Assembly (NCBI GenBank): GCA_022181065.1
Contig: BQMY01000085.1
Coordinates: 1 to 64,000, forward strand
From: Melioribacteraceae bacterium
Lineage (GTDB): Bacteria; Bacteroidota; Ignavibacteria; Ignavibacteriales; Melioribacteraceae
Length of the DNA: 64,000 nucleotides
Direction: 5' to 3'
Under the pieces are notes generated by a model. It searched no databases, was not told the DNA's origin, and worked only from the letters and a program-made list of their open reading frames with translations. The position numbers and the translations under genes were made by a program. This document shows, one piece after another, positions 41,931-51,678 of the stretch. The number at the start of each line of letters is the position of its first letter. Positions within the stretch are counted from its first letter, which is position 1.

Positions 41931-43622
41931 ATGCCAGAATTAAAAAAACTCACCTTACTGGAACTTCTTAATTACGGATGCGCTAACTACCCCGATAAAC
42001 TCGCCTTGGCAACAGTGGACGGATATGAACTCACATATACCGAACTCTGTGAAAAAATAAAAACAGTTTCAGCGTTCCTTAAAGAAATAGGTATCGAAAA
42101 AGGAGATCGGGTCGCGATACTCGGCGAAAACCATCCCCACTGGGGTGTTGCGTATTTCGCTATCACCACAATAGGAGCAACGGCGGTTCCGATCATGCAG
42201 GAATTTCATGAAAATGAAATTCACCACATCCTGCGTCACAGTAGTGCTAAAGCAATTTTCATTTCCGGAAAATTCTTCGCAAAAATTGAATTTGCCCAGG
42301 CGGAAGAATTGAATGAAAGAATACTTATGGACGATTTCTCGATCATACCCCCTGATTCAGGCAGCGACCTCGTTAAGAGAGTAATGAACGAGGGAATGAA
42401 AGAATTCAAGAAAATCAGGGATATGGCACTCAAATTCCTCGGTAAACTGAGTGAAGAACCGGAAGAAAATGACCCTGCTTCCCTTATATATACATCCGGA
42501 ACAACAGGACACTCAAAAGGTGTTTTGCTTTCCCACAAGAATCTGGTTTCCGACGCGCTTGGTACTTTAAAGATTGTGGAGGTTAATCATACTGATTCTA
42601 TGATGTCAATACTTCCGCTAGCACATACATACGAATGTACTTTGGGTCTCATTACCCCTGTACTTAAAGGCGCTTCTGTTTATTATCTTGAAAAACCTCC
42701 TACAGCAGGCGTACTTCTGCCAGCATTGGCAAAAAAGAAACCTACATTTATACTATCCGTACCTCTCGTTATAGAAAAGATATTCAGAATGCGGGTACTT
42801 CCCGAAATCAAGAAGAAAAAGTTGGTCTGGAGTTTATATAAAATTCCGGCTGTTAGAAAAAAAATAAACGCTGCCGCGGGTAAAAAGCTCAAAAAAACAT
42901 TTGGTGGCAGACTAAGAGTATTTACAATTGGAGGAGCACCTCTTGCTGCGGATGTTGAGCTGTTCCTTCGAGAGGCTAAATTCCCTTACGCGATGGGTTA
43001 CGGTCTTACTGAAACAGCACCACTAGTTATCGGAACCAACCCCGATCATACACGCTATCGTTCCACAGGAGTTCCACTTCCCGGAGTTGAGGTGAAACTT
43101 AGAGATGTAAATGAAGAAACCGGTGAAGGTGAAATCCTTATTAAGGGGCCGCAGGTGATGCTGGGTTATTTTAAGGATGAAGAAAAAACTAAAGAAGTTC
43201 TCGATTCAGATGGATGGTTCAGAACCGGAGATCTCGGCACAATTGACAAAGATGGATATGTATATATCAAGGGTCGAAGTAAAAATGTAATCATCGGCGC
43301 AAACGGTAAAAATATTTATCCTGAAGAAATTGAGTCAATCCTTAATCAGAATCCTTATATTGTTGAATCGCTTGTTCTTGAAAGAGCCGATGGTTTAGAT
43401 GCAAAAGTTGTACTCGATTACGATGTTATCGATAGCGAATTTGAGACCAAAAACAAAAATGAATCTGAAGCGCGTGTTATCATCGCCGATATATTGAAAA
43501 ACGCTTTAAAGGAGATTAACACACGGGTTCCGGGTTATTCTAAAATCAAAAACATTCAGGAACAACCAGAACCTTTTGAAAAAACTCCTACACAAAAAAT
43601 TAAACGCTATTTATATCAATAA
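41931..43622 (+). CDS. Long-chain fatty acid-CoA ligase (AMP-forming)
   Basis: The enzyme activates fatty acids to acyl-CoA through an acyl-adenylate. The 563-residue protein carries the AMP-binding signature YTSGTTGHSKGVLLSHKN (about 185-202), MGYGLTETAPLV, GWFRTGDLGTIDKDGYVYIKGRSKNVI and the C-terminal lysine region EKTPTQKIKRYLY. These features place it with the long-chain (FadD/FACL) group. It lies upstream of an SPFH protein gene on the same strand, with a 94-base gap. Confidence 0.93.
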   Translation: MPELKKLTLLELLNYGCANYPDKLALATVDGYELTYTELCEKIKTVSAFLKEIGIEKGDRVAILGENHPHWGVAYFAITTIGATAVPIMQEFHENEIHHILRHSSAKAIFISGKFFAKIEFAQAEELNERILMDDFSIIPPDSGSDLVKRVMNEGMKEFKKIRDMALKFLGKLSEEPEENDPASLIYTSGTTGHSKGVLLSHKNLVSDALGTLKIVEVNHTDSMMSILPLAHTYECTLGLITPVLKGASVYYLEKPPTAGVLLPALAKKKPTFILSVPLVIEKIFRMRVLPEIKKKKLVWSLYKIPAVRKKINAAAGKKLKKTFGGRLRVFTIGGAPLAADVELFLREAKFPYAMGYGLTETAPLVIGTNPDHTRYRSTGVPLPGVEVKLRDVNEETGEGEILIKGPQVMLGYFKDEEKTKEVLDSDGWFRTGDLGTIDKDGYVYIKGRSKNVIIGANGKNIYPEEIESILNQNPYIVESLVLERADGLDAKVVLDYDVIDSEFETKNKNESEARVIIADILKNALKEINTRVPGYSKIKNIQEQPEPFEKTPTQKIKRYLYQ

Positions 43623-43716
43623 TGTGAATAATCCTTGATTTAAGGTGTATCAGTATTGAACTAAACCCGATTAAGTTTTTTTAGATAGAGAAATTGTAAA
43701 TTAAAAAGGAGTTATC

Positions 43717-44586
43717 ATGATATTTATAGTGGCGTTATTGGCGGCTATTTTTACGCTTGTTGTATTTTTTGCCGCAAAAAAGAGAGGGAGAAAACAGGAA
43801 TCTTCCATCGCTATCGTTGGATTTTTAGCTGCGTTAGTTATTGCCGCGTTTAACCTTTTCACGGTTGTACCCGCAGGTACAGTAGGGGTTGTTGACTTTC
43901 TTGGTAGTGTAAGCAACGTTACTCTAAAAGCTGGTGTTAATGTTGTCAACCCGATGGCGAATGTGATAAAGTTCAGTATCAAAACACAGGAAATGCGTGA
44001 AACCATGAACGTGCCTTCAAAAGAGGGTCTGACCGTTCAGTTGGAAATAAGTTTGCTATTTTCACTCGATCCTGAAAACGCGGCAAAAATTTACACAGAG
44101 GTTGGAGCAGATTACGCAAATGTAATTCTTATTCCTCAATTCCGTTCTGTGGTGCGAGGTGTAACTGCCCGCTATGAAGCAAAAGCGCTTTATACTGCCT
44201 CTCGCGAAAAACTCGCGGGTGAGATACGGGAAGAACTTGAAAAACTTGTGCTTAACCGAGGTATCAGAATTGAAACCGCTGCTTTAAGACAAATAGTGCT
44301 TCCAGACAGATTGACACAGGCTATAGAGGAAAAACTTCAAGCTGAACAGGAAAGCCAGAGAATGGCGTTCATTCTTAATAAGGAAGAGCAGGAAGCGGAA
44401 CGTAAACGTATCGAAGCCAAAGGTATTCGCGACTTCCAGCAGATTGTATCGAAAGATATAAGCGACAAGCTGCTTCAGTGGAAAGGTATTGAAGCAACAG
44501 AAAAACTCGCTCAATCTAACAATTCAAAAGTAGTTATCATTGGAGCCGGTGAAGACGGGTTACCAATAATTCTGGGAAATAAATAG
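43717..44586 (+). CDS. Prohibitin-like SPFH/Band 7 membrane protein
   Basis: The 289-residue protein begins with hydrophobic segments (MIFIVALLAAIFTLVVFFAA and SIAIVGFLAALVIAAFNLFTVV). It continues with an SPFH domain: VPAGTVGVVDFLGSVSNVTLKAGVNVVNP, EMRETMNVPSKEGLTVQLEISLLFSL and FRSVVRGVTARYEAKALYT. A charged coiled coil (about 200-245, EEKLQAEQESQRMAFILNKEEQEAERKRI) completes it. Such proteins form membrane-bound oligomeric rings that organise proteases or membrane domains; no FtsH gene is nearby. AAGGAG precedes the ATG. A DUF971 gene starts 11 bases after its stop. Confidence 0.92.
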   Translation: MIFIVALLAAIFTLVVFFAAKKRGRKQESSIAIVGFLAALVIAAFNLFTVVPAGTVGVVDFLGSVSNVTLKAGVNVVNPMANVIKFSIKTQEMRETMNVPSKEGLTVQLEISLLFSLDPENAAKIYTEVGADYANVILIPQFRSVVRGVTARYEAKALYTASREKLAGEIREELEKLVLNRGIRIETAALRQIVLPDRLTQAIEEKLQAEQESQRMAFILNKEEQEAERKRIEAKGIRDFQQIVSKDISDKLLQWKGIEATEKLAQSNNSKVVIIGAGEDGLPIILGNK

Positions 44587-44596
44587 TAAAAGTAAT

Positions 44597-44959
44597 ATGG
44601 CAGCACCAAAAAAAATTAAGTTGAATGGTCAGGATTCACTAACACTAATCTGGAATGACGACAGGGAACACATTTTTCCGTTAAAGTTTTTACGCGATGA
44701 ATCACCCGATGCTGAAAATAAAGGTGAAACTATCTTGTGGAAACACATTCCTCCACCACCTAAAGGACCCGACAAGCCGGGTAAATATGAAGTTGAATCA
44801 CTTGAGCTTGTAGGGCAGTATGCCTTCCAGATAAAATGGAAAGACGGCTATGATTACGGTATATATTCATGGGAATGGCTGGAGAGAATGGGCGATTTCC
44901 TTGAAGTTAAAAACGCAATACCCGACATGTCAGATCACGACCACAACCACAAACATTAG
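44597..44959 (+). CDS. DUF971 (gamma-butyrobetaine hydroxylase-like N-terminal) domain protein
   Basis: The 120-residue protein is a stand-alone DUF971 domain: LTLIWNDDREHIFPLKFLRDESP, then the Lys-Pro-rich loop, YAFQIKWKDGYDYGIYSWEWLERM, and a His-rich tail (SDHDHNHKH). Small DUF971 proteins are often found with iron-sulfur or membrane protein genes and may bind metal; the function is not established. It is coupled to the SPFH gene by an 11-base gap. Confidence 0.88.
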   Translation: MAAPKKIKLNGQDSLTLIWNDDREHIFPLKFLRDESPDAENKGETILWKHIPPPPKGPDKPGKYEVESLELVGQYAFQIKWKDGYDYGIYSWEWLERMGDFLEVKNAIPDMSDHDHNHKH

Positions 44960-45252
44960 GATTCAGGGAGGCGGACGGTAGTCCGCCTCAACTTATTGAA
45001 AACCTGGTTGCTGATTTTCACGTCCCCCTTCGAAGGGGGAAATTCCGATGCTAATCGGAATGGGGGATGACCAAAAGTCACAAAAATGCAATAATTCATC
45101 CTCCGACTTTCGGCGGAATCCACCTCCTTCAAAAGGAGGACATTTTTATGAAGGTTAGTTAAAACCATAGCCGTATCTTTCCATTTATTTCATTACTTCT
45201 TTTTTATTGAGAATTTATGTTTATTAGTGAATTAAATTATAACTGATAAATC
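44960..45252. repeat. Spacer with three palindromic repeat elements
   Basis: GAGGCGGAC-ggta-GTCCGCCTC (44968-44989, 9-bp stem) lies nine bases after the DUF971 stop and may end that transcript. A modular element at 45022-45072 consists of GTCCCCC/GGGGG, an inner 8-bp hairpin ATTCCGAT-gcta-ATCGGAAT (45042-45061) and GGGGGATGACC. A second, inverted element at 45096-45141 is related to the one in the paaA-paaB gap. No gene is seen. Confidence 0.8.
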
Positions 45253-45825
45253 ATGATAGATATTTTCGAAGTACCGGAACTAACCACCAATAGATTAGTT
45301 TTACGCCCTTTCACTCTGGCTGATGTGCCCGATATAGTTAATTTGATGAAGGATAAGGAAATTTCCGATAACACTATGTTTATTCCCTATCCGTACTCGG
45401 AAAACGACGCGATTGACTGGCTCGCTACTCACTCAACTGAACTTGGGGAAAACAAAGGACTTGTTTTCGCGATTACCCTCAAGGAGAGTAAAACTTTTGT
45501 AGGCTCGATAGGGTTAACATTCAATGCCGATAATAATCATACCGAGATGGGGTACTGGATAGGGAAGAATTTTTGGAACAATGGTTACGCAACCGAAGCA
45601 TCAAAACGTGTAATGGAATTTGCGTTCGATGATATATGTTTTAACAGAGTGCATGCGCATTTTATGAGCAGTAACCCGCAATCGGGACGTGTGATGGAGA
45701 AAATAGGGATGAAATACGAAGGCACTATGCGGCAGCATCTGCTCAAATTTGATAAGTATCAGGATATCATTATTTACGGAATTACAAAAGAAGACTATAA
45801 TAAGCTGAATCAAAATGAACGATAA
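45253..45825 (+). CDS. GNAT family N-acetyltransferase (RimJ/RimL-like)
   Basis: The 190-residue protein has the layout of the ribosomal-protein-type GNAT enzymes: ELTTNRLVLRPFTLADVPDIVNLM at the N-terminus, GSIGLTFNADNNHTEMGYWIGKNFWNNGYATEASKRVMEFAF (acetyl-CoA motif A region), and the C-terminal NPQSGRVMEKIGMKYEGTMRQHLL. The substrate is unknown. It overlaps the meaB start by 11 bases. Confidence 0.92.
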   Translation: MIDIFEVPELTTNRLVLRPFTLADVPDIVNLMKDKEISDNTMFIPYPYSENDAIDWLATHSTELGENKGLVFAITLKESKTFVGSIGLTFNADNNHTEMGYWIGKNFWNNGYATEASKRVMEFAFDDICFNRVHAHFMSSNPQSGRVMEKIGMKYEGTMRQHLLKFDKYQDIIIYGITKEDYNKLNQNER

Positions 45826-46933
45826 CCAAAACGAAAAATATATCAAACCGGATTGGCAGCCGGAAAACGCCGGTAGCGAATACGCGGTAAGAATTGTTAA
45901 AGGCAGTCAGCCAGCCAACTCAGGAAACGCTGCTCAATATGCCGGTCAGAAAAAGCAGCTCTCAGCTGAAGATTATGTAAAAGGAATAGTTTCAGGTGAC
46001 CGTATTTTGTTGGCGAGAGCAATTACACTCATCGAAAGCAACTCGCAAAAACATCGTGAAATTGCCCGGGATGTAATCACTCAACTTCTTCCCAAACGAG
46101 GTGAGTCGCTCAGAATTGGTATTTCGGGTGTTCCCGGGGCAGGTAAAAGCACATTCATTGAGGCATTTGGTTCCTATCTAATCCAGAATGGACATAAGGT
46201 TGCTGTTTTAACAGTTGACCCCAGTTCCAGCGTAACAAAAGGTTCTGTTCTGGGCGACAAAACCAGAATGGAAAAACTTTCACGCGAGCCAAATTGTTTT
46301 ATTCGTCCATCCCCATCCGGTGGAGCGCTGGGTGGAGTTACTCGAAAAACCCGCGAAACGATCACACTGTGTGAAGCATTCGGTTTTGATATAATTCTTA
46401 TCGAAACTGTGGGTGTAGGTCAGAATGAGATAAGTGTAAGATCAATGGTAGATTTTTTCCTTCTTGTTCTCGTATCAGGTGCCGGTGATGAATTGCAGGG
46501 AATTAAAAAAGGAGTTGTTGAAATTGCCGATGCAATACTGATAAACAAAGCAGATGGCGACAACCTGAAAGCCGCAAATCTCGCGAAAGCCGAGTACGCG
46601 AATGCTCTTCACTATATCAAACCCGCAACTAAAGGTTGGGAATCGCGCGCTCATTTAGCTTCTTCAATTACCGGAAAAGGAATCCCTGAACTTTGGAATG
46701 TAATGCTGAAATTTGCTGATATTACGCGCGGTAGCGGTGTGTTCAACAAACGTCGTAAAGATCAGGATCTTGAATGGGTATTCCATCTAATTGAGAACGA
46801 GTTAAAAGAGAAATTTTACAACGATGAAAAAATCAAGGTTGCCTTGCCCGGTATCAAAGACCGAATTGATAAAGCCGAAATTCCTCCTACAGGTGCCGCG
46901 GAATTGTTGTTGAATTTATTCTACAGCGAATAA
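45815..46933 (+). CDS. meaB: Methylmalonyl-CoA mutase-associated GTPase MeaB
   Basis: MeaB is a G3E-family GTPase that gates cobalamin loading and protects adenosylcobalamin-dependent methylmalonyl-CoA mutase. The 372-residue protein shows the Walker A GISGVPGAGKSTFIEAFG, VDPSSSVTKGSVLGDKTRM (switch I region), SPSGGALGGVTRKTRE, ETVGVGQNEISV (switch II) and INKADGDN (base recognition, N-K-x-D). It has an N-terminal extension of about 50 residues before the usual start region. It fits functionally with the cobalamin adenosyltransferase at 3118; the mutase genes are not in the window. Confidence 0.95.
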   Translation: MNDNQNEKYIKPDWQPENAGSEYAVRIVKGSQPANSGNAAQYAGQKKQLSAEDYVKGIVSGDRILLARAITLIESNSQKHREIARDVITQLLPKRGESLRIGISGVPGAGKSTFIEAFGSYLIQNGHKVAVLTVDPSSSVTKGSVLGDKTRMEKLSREPNCFIRPSPSGGALGGVTRKTRETITLCEAFGFDIILIETVGVGQNEISVRSMVDFFLLVLVSGAGDELQGIKKGVVEIADAILINKADGDNLKAANLAKAEYANALHYIKPATKGWESRAHLASSITGKGIPELWNVMLKFADITRGSGVFNKRRKDQDLEWVFHLIENELKEKFYNDEKIKVALPGIKDRIDKAEIPPTGAAELLLNLFYSE

Positions 46934-46935
46934 AT

Positions 46936-47478
46936 TCATGAAACAGCCATTTCGTACAGTTTTAGCATCGTTTTGTGATTTCTTGTTGTCGCGGGGACTT
47001 TTAGTTTACTTTCGATAAAGTTATTACTCAGTTTAGCTCTGCCCGCTCCTTCAGGCGAGTATAAGTAAACTATACGTCCTGAAATAATAAACTCTTCCGG
47101 TGGATACGATACATCATTCAATATTTTTAGTCTGTCGGCTGAGGGGTCTTCTTTCAACATAGTGTAATACACTTTTGAAAGATCGCAATCACCTCTTTTG
47201 ATAAATGGATTATTCTCTGTCCATTCCTTCAGTTGTGCGGGGTCAACAACTAAAGTTTCAACTTCAAACCCGTAATCAGATTTGATCTGCCCACTTATTA
47301 ATTTCTGAAGATTTGTTTTATCAGATTCTACCGAATAAAATAAAATATTGCCGCTTTGGATGTATGACTCTATGTTTTCAAAACCGCAGCTTTTAAGCTG
47401 CTCACGAAGCTCAGCCATTTTGATTTTTTTCTGTCCGCTAACATTAATTCCTCTTAGCAGCGCTACATATTTTTTCAA
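46936..47478 (-). CDS. DUF1697 family protein
   Basis: The 180-residue product matches DUF1697: KKYVALLRGINVSGQKKIKMAELREQL, FENIESYIQSGNILFYS, and the C-terminal SKLKVPATTRNHKTMLKLYEM. The function is unknown. TTG at 47478 is preferred as start because AGGGGAG lies directly upstream at good spacing and it yields the family's usual N-terminus. Its beginning lies 11 bases from the stop of the upstream small exported-protein gene. It is convergent with meaB, with a two-base gap. Confidence 0.88.
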   Translation of the reverse strand: MKKYVALLRGINVSGQKKIKMAELREQLKSCGFENIESYIQSGNILFYSVESDKTNLQKLISGQIKSDYGFEVETLVVDPAQLKEWTENNPFIKRGDCDLSKVYYTMLKEDPSADRLKILNDVSYPPEEFIISGRIVYLYSPEGAGRAKLSNNFIESKLKVPATTRNHKTMLKLYEMAVS

Positions 47479-47488
47479 GGATACTCCC

Positions 47489-47824
47489 CTAGTTATCAAA
47501 AAAACTTTTGTCTTTCTCTTTCAAATAACCCTCAGCGCGAAGTGTATTATACGATTTATATACGTTCACAGTAACAGTGTATGTATCGAAATAACCGGTC
47601 ACATTAACCTTAACGCCTTCCACCTCTTTGTAGAGCTTCACTTCGCATACCAGTTTGTCGTTGTGGATTAAATCGTGCGAATCTGATTTTTTAGTCTCCG
47701 GGATATTGGAAAATGCCCAATAAATTCCCTTCTTCGCATGGCTATAAGCCGAATCGATTGAGGCGTTAAAGTCTACCTGACCAAAGGCTAAACCCGACAG
47801 TATCAAAAAAATAAAATATTTCAT
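47489..47824 (-). CDS. Small exported hypothetical protein
   Basis: The 111-residue protein starts with a signal peptide ([16 protein letters not shown]). The mature part of about 95 residues is beta-rich ([35 protein letters not shown]), and no family is recognised. It precedes the DUF1697 gene on the same strand with a small gap and is divergent from trxA. Confidence 0.65.
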   Translation of the reverse strand: MKYFIFLILSGLAFGQVDFNASIDSAYSHAKKGIYWAFSNIPETKKSDSHDLIHNDKLVCEVKLYKEVEGVKVNVTGYFDTYTVTVNVYKSYNTLRAEGYLKEKDKSFFDN

Positions 47825-47902
47825 TTTCCCTCCATACTTTTTTTGAATCCTTTAAAATTACAAGGCATCATACTTGTTAAAAATAATCAATTTGGAGATA
47901 AA

Positions 47903-48232
47903 ATGAGCGCTAATGTTATATTAGGAACCGATGGAAATTTTGAAGCTGAAGTATTGAAATCTGATAAACCTGTATTGGTTGACTTCTGGGCACCATGGTG
48001 TGGTCCATGTAGAATGGTAGCTCCGGTAGTTGAAGAGATCGCTGATGAAATGAACGAACAGTTAAAAGTTGTTAAACTTAATACTGACGAAAATTATGTA
48101 ACAGCATCCCGTTATGGTATCATGAGTATCCCTACTCTTGGTATTTTCAAAGGTGGTGAATTGGTAGATGCGGTTATCGGTGCTGTTCCGAAACAACATC
48201 TCGTACAGAAACTTACACCACACGTTAACTAA
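47903..48232 (+). CDS. trxA: Thioredoxin
   Basis: This 109-residue general disulfide reductase has the active site [15 protein letters not shown], the cis-proline segment [14 protein letters not shown], and the helices and strands in the usual order. ATG at 47903 is chosen because GGAG lies just upstream and it gives the canonical length; the frame is open 20 codons earlier. It is monocistronic, with a hairpin 43 bases after the stop. Confidence 0.96.
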   Translation: MSANVILGTDGNFEAEVLKSDKPVLVDFWAPWCGPCRMVAPVVEEIADEMNEQLKVVKLNTDENYVTASRYGIMSIPTLGIFKGGELVDAVIGAVPKQHLVQKLTPHVN

Positions 48233-48274
48233 GCCCACTGTTTATATTTAGTTGTTATAAACTCTCTTTCGCGT

Positions 48275-48300
48275 AGAGGGTCTTCGGACCCTCTTCTTTA
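48275..48300. terminator. UUCG-loop hairpin, probable bidirectional terminator
   Basis: A perfect 8-bp stem AGAGGGTC / GACCCTCT closed by the very stable TTCG tetraloop (48275-48294) lies between the convergent trxA and TSUP genes. The plus strand continues TCTTTA, so the T run is weak. Its position between convergent stops fits a terminator serving both genes. Confidence 0.75.
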
Positions 48301-49017
48301 TGCCAAAATTAAACTCCCCCCTATCACAAGCAAGCCCCAAAGTACCAACTTGTTGAATAATTCGGTACTAACCCTGCTGAAAAGAACATTACCTATCCAT
48401 ATTCCCAATAAAACTATCGGAAGTAACTTTACAAAATCGAACAGAATATCCGAAGTGGTCATCCCTGATATAAAATGACTTACAACAATCATTGATGAAG
48501 TTACGAGGAAAAATCCCGAAATCATCGCCTTCTGTTTGACCTTGTCCCAGCCTTTCAGGAAAAAGTAGATTAATACCGGAGGTCCGTTTGTGTTAAACGC
48601 GCCGCCAAAAAACCCTGATAATAAACCTGCCAGATATCCCCAGTTATGATTTACATTCATTGGTTTAAGCAACTTGACTAAGTTAAGCGTAACAAAAGCC
48701 AGTACAAACAGACCAAGAATATTTTTCAATATTTCGGGTGATCCGAACTTGAGTATTCCAACCCCTATTGGGATACCGATAATCGATCCGAGGATAATTC
48801 TGCTTAACTCCCTAAAACTGAAATGATTTTTCAGACCGGCAGAGAGGTAGATATTTACTACAAGTCCGCAAAGGGCACCGAGGGGAACGGCTACTTTAAT
48901 ACTTATAAAAAGTGTTAACAGAGGAATTGAGATAAGCGCAAAACCGAATCCGGAAAACCCTTGCACAAAAGAGGCAAGAAAAATTATCAGACTAATAACA
49001 ATAAAATGATTCTGCAA
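48298..49017 (-). CDS. TSUP (TauE/SafE) family membrane transporter
   Basis: The 239-residue integral membrane protein has about eight hydrophobic helices. The TSUP motif is in FVQGFSGFGFALISIPLLTLFI near the N-terminus and is repeated as AGLLSGFFGGAFNTNGPPVLIYFF in the middle. TSUP proteins export sulfite, sulfoacetate or related organosulfur anions; the substrate cannot be told. The start appears to be TTG at 49017, which gives a complete first helix. Confidence 0.88.
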   Translation of the reverse strand: MQNHFIVISLIIFLASFVQGFSGFGFALISIPLLTLFISIKVAVPLGALCGLVVNIYLSAGLKNHFSFRELSRIILGSIIGIPIGVGILKFGSPEILKNILGLFVLAFVTLNLVKLLKPMNVNHNWGYLAGLLSGFFGGAFNTNGPPVLIYFFLKGWDKVKQKAMISGFFLVTSSMIVVSHFISGMTTSDILFDFVKLLPIVLLGIWIGNVLFSRVSTELFNKLVLWGLLVIGGSLILA

Positions 49018-49167
49018 AGAAATACCCGTAAATGAAGTTTGTCAATAATAACAGTTTAACGAGCTGAAATCAATTAGATGCTTTATTTCCTGGCATTTTA
49101 TTTTTATTAAGAGCGGATATTTAATCCTATCATCAAAAAATCTCACAAATAGAAAGTGATAGTCTTA

Positions 49168-51588
49168 CTAATCTCGATTCAATACAACAATTGTCATATC
49201 ATCGTGCTGAGGAAAATCATCGATGAATATTTCTACATCCTCCATGATGATATCAAGAATTTCTCTCGAGGATTTTTTTCTGTTTTCCACTATAATTTTA
49301 GTGAATTTATCCTCTCCGTACTCTTCTAGTCTTTGATTCATTGCTTCGGTAAATCCGTCAGTGTAAAGAACAAGTACATCCCCGGATTCAATTTCAATAC
49401 TCTCTTCAACCAGGGTTCGTTTGAAAATCTGTCCCTCTTCAAGTCCGAGAGCCATACCGCTGGATTTGAGGAATCGTGTATCCCCTTTTATATCCGAACA
49501 TAATATTCCAGGGTTATGTCCCGCGCGAGAATAGAGCAGGCTGTGTTCGGTGGTATCTAATATAGCGTAGAACATGCTAACAAAACTGTTTTTTTCAATA
49601 GTTTTGTAGAGCAGCCTGTTAACTTTCGATAGAACGGTTTTCGGGGAAACACTCTCTTCGGCGTGCGCCTGAAGAATTCCCTTTGTAAGTGTCATATAGA
49701 TTGCCGCGCCGACACCTTTACCCGAAACATCCCCAATCGCTATACCCAACTGATTTTTGTCCAGAGTAACAAAATCGTAATAATCACCACCTGCTTCTTT
49801 TGCCGGAACACTAACTCCGGCTATATCGTATCCCTCAACTACAGGATTTTCTTTTGGGAGTAAACTAAGCTGAACTTTGGATGCGATTTCTAGTTCTTTT
49901 TTCATCCGTGCACGTTCTGATATCCGCTCAATATGGGAAGGCATACCATAATCTTCCAAAACAAAGTCTTCATTTCGCCATCTACTGACAAAATATACCG
50001 CGAGAAAACCAAAATATAGCAGTAAAACAACAATAATGTTAAAGTCGAAGAATGTCCCTTCGCCGGCTAATAAAATTGCCAGACCTTTCAACAAAATCAT
50101 TGTGCCCTGAACACTGACAAGACTAAGCAGACCAAATCTAAAGTATATTAGTCCAAAGATCACACCAACTGAAAAATCAAGCAGCAGATCATACGAAAAT
50201 ATATTAACTGATGGAAGTGATACCGATATCACAGGAGAAGCAGTATAAACCAGAGCGGATAATATGATCGAAACCCATTTATTCTGCCACTTCTGATAGG
50301 AGATGTTGATAATAAAAAAGGTAAGGACTATCGCGCTTAATGAAGACTCGACAACAGCCTCAGTAAAAACACTAAGCGCCGGGAAATAAGTGTTATAGAT
50401 CGATAAATATCCCGCCGGATTAAAAAACGCACCGCCTGGTGAACCATTAATTAACGATGCCAGCAAACCGTAACCTGCAACAATCAGATTGCCGAGTACA
50501 ATACCTTTAAGTATTGGAGGACCGGATTGATTCGTAAAAAATTTACCCTTGATAAACGCGTCTATTCCTTCAAGCTTTTCACGCCATATTTCTCTGGAAA
50601 AAGATTCACCCACTGCCCATGCTGAAAAAATCAGCAGAGCCAACAGTACATAAACTAAAAAGACCGCGGAAATGAGGACAACGATTTTTTTGGTAATAAT
50701 ATTGGTTCCTGTACCAATACCCTCACCAAGAGCAGGCCACGAATTAATCACACCAATGAATGAAATTATATAAAACGCTATAAGAAGAATCTTTCCTGTA
50801 CTTAACCAGATTTCGCCCGAATGATATTTTTTAATGAACAGGAATATGGCAAACTGTGCCAGAAAGAATACAAATATAAAAGATGATGTTCCGAATAATG
50901 TTTGGATAGACCTTTCATCATTCATCGAATTAGGAGGAACCTCGTAATATATATTAAAGCTACCCGGTTCGTTCCCCTGAATTGTGGCGTCAATTTTCAA
51001 CTTCCCCTCAGGACGGGAAATTTCCTTTTCCCATTCAAAATGATAGTCAAATCTGTTGCCAAAATTATCTTCACGTACTTTTACGTTCTTGAATTCGTCG
51101 ATGTTGATATTTGTATGGAATTTCAGGAACTCCATTATTTTTTCTTCAGCGAGGAACTGGTCAACAGAAGGAATTGAAGCCGTATCGGGAATATCCCTCC
51201 TGAATGATGATATCCAGCCATCATATGTCAGATTAACTCTGTAAGTTACCGCGGGAGAACCAGGCGAAAGGTTCTGGTGGAATAATATTCTCCAGCCATG
51301 TAAGGGGATCTCTTTTTCTATAACATTTTCGGCGAATGAATCATTGCCATAATTCTGAATAATATAACCCGACACATTGTTATTACTGTTGATCGTAGCT
51401 TCAAAGGTATAACCCGCGAGATCGTAATTCAAATCCGAAAGAAATTGTTGCGCTTTTTCAACGGCTTCCTCTCTCGTAATTTTCATATTTTGAGATGCAA
51501 AAGGAGAGTGCAGATAGATTGCGGCTAAACCAATCAAGGTCAGTAATAATGCAAACAGCCAGTATTTATTATTCTTGTAGTTATTCAA
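49168..51588 (-). CDS. Membrane-bound SpoIIE/RsbU-type protein serine phosphatase
   Basis: The 806-residue protein combines three parts. An N-terminal helix precedes a periplasmic domain (about 35-230). A polytopic region follows (about 235-545, some eight to ten helices, one part resembling the CPBP protease fold but without its glutamate/histidine motifs). The C-terminal PP2C/SpoIIE domain (about 570-806) carries metal-binding GGDYYDF, GDVSGKGVGAA, SRAGHNPG, LYTDGFTEA and QHDDMTIVVL. Such phosphatases dephosphorylate anti-sigma-factor antagonists; no such partner is next to it. The start seems to be TTG at 51588. Confidence 0.88.
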   Translation of the reverse strand: MNNYKNNKYWLFALLLTLIGLAAIYLHSPFASQNMKITREEAVEKAQQFLSDLNYDLAGYTFEATINSNNNVSGYIIQNYGNDSFAENVIEKEIPLHGWRILFHQNLSPGSPAVTYRVNLTYDGWISSFRRDIPDTASIPSVDQFLAEEKIMEFLKFHTNINIDEFKNVKVREDNFGNRFDYHFEWEKEISRPEGKLKIDATIQGNEPGSFNIYYEVPPNSMNDERSIQTLFGTSSFIFVFFLAQFAIFLFIKKYHSGEIWLSTGKILLIAFYIISFIGVINSWPALGEGIGTGTNIITKKIVVLISAVFLVYVLLALLIFSAWAVGESFSREIWREKLEGIDAFIKGKFFTNQSGPPILKGIVLGNLIVAGYGLLASLINGSPGGAFFNPAGYLSIYNTYFPALSVFTEAVVESSLSAIVLTFFIINISYQKWQNKWVSIILSALVYTASPVISVSLPSVNIFSYDLLLDFSVGVIFGLIYFRFGLLSLVSVQGTMILLKGLAILLAGEGTFFDFNIIVVLLLYFGFLAVYFVSRWRNEDFVLEDYGMPSHIERISERARMKKELEIASKVQLSLLPKENPVVEGYDIAGVSVPAKEAGGDYYDFVTLDKNQLGIAIGDVSGKGVGAAIYMTLTKGILQAHAEESVSPKTVLSKVNRLLYKTIEKNSFVSMFYAILDTTEHSLLYSRAGHNPGILCSDIKGDTRFLKSSGMALGLEEGQIFKRTLVEESIEIESGDVLVLYTDGFTEAMNQRLEEYGEDKFTKIIVENRKKSSREILDIIMEDVEIFIDDFPQHDDMTIVVLNRD

Positions 51589-51678
51589 CGTAATAATCCC
51601 GAATATTTAGGTCTTCTCTGTTATAGACGCTTGAAACATGGTATGGTTTAATAATACTAAAGATCTACCCAAAATACT

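Noticed and set aside
44968-44989. Perfect hairpin after the DUF971 gene as a classical terminator
   Set aside because: The stem is strong but no T run follows on either strand, so it is listed only as part of the repeat-rich spacer.
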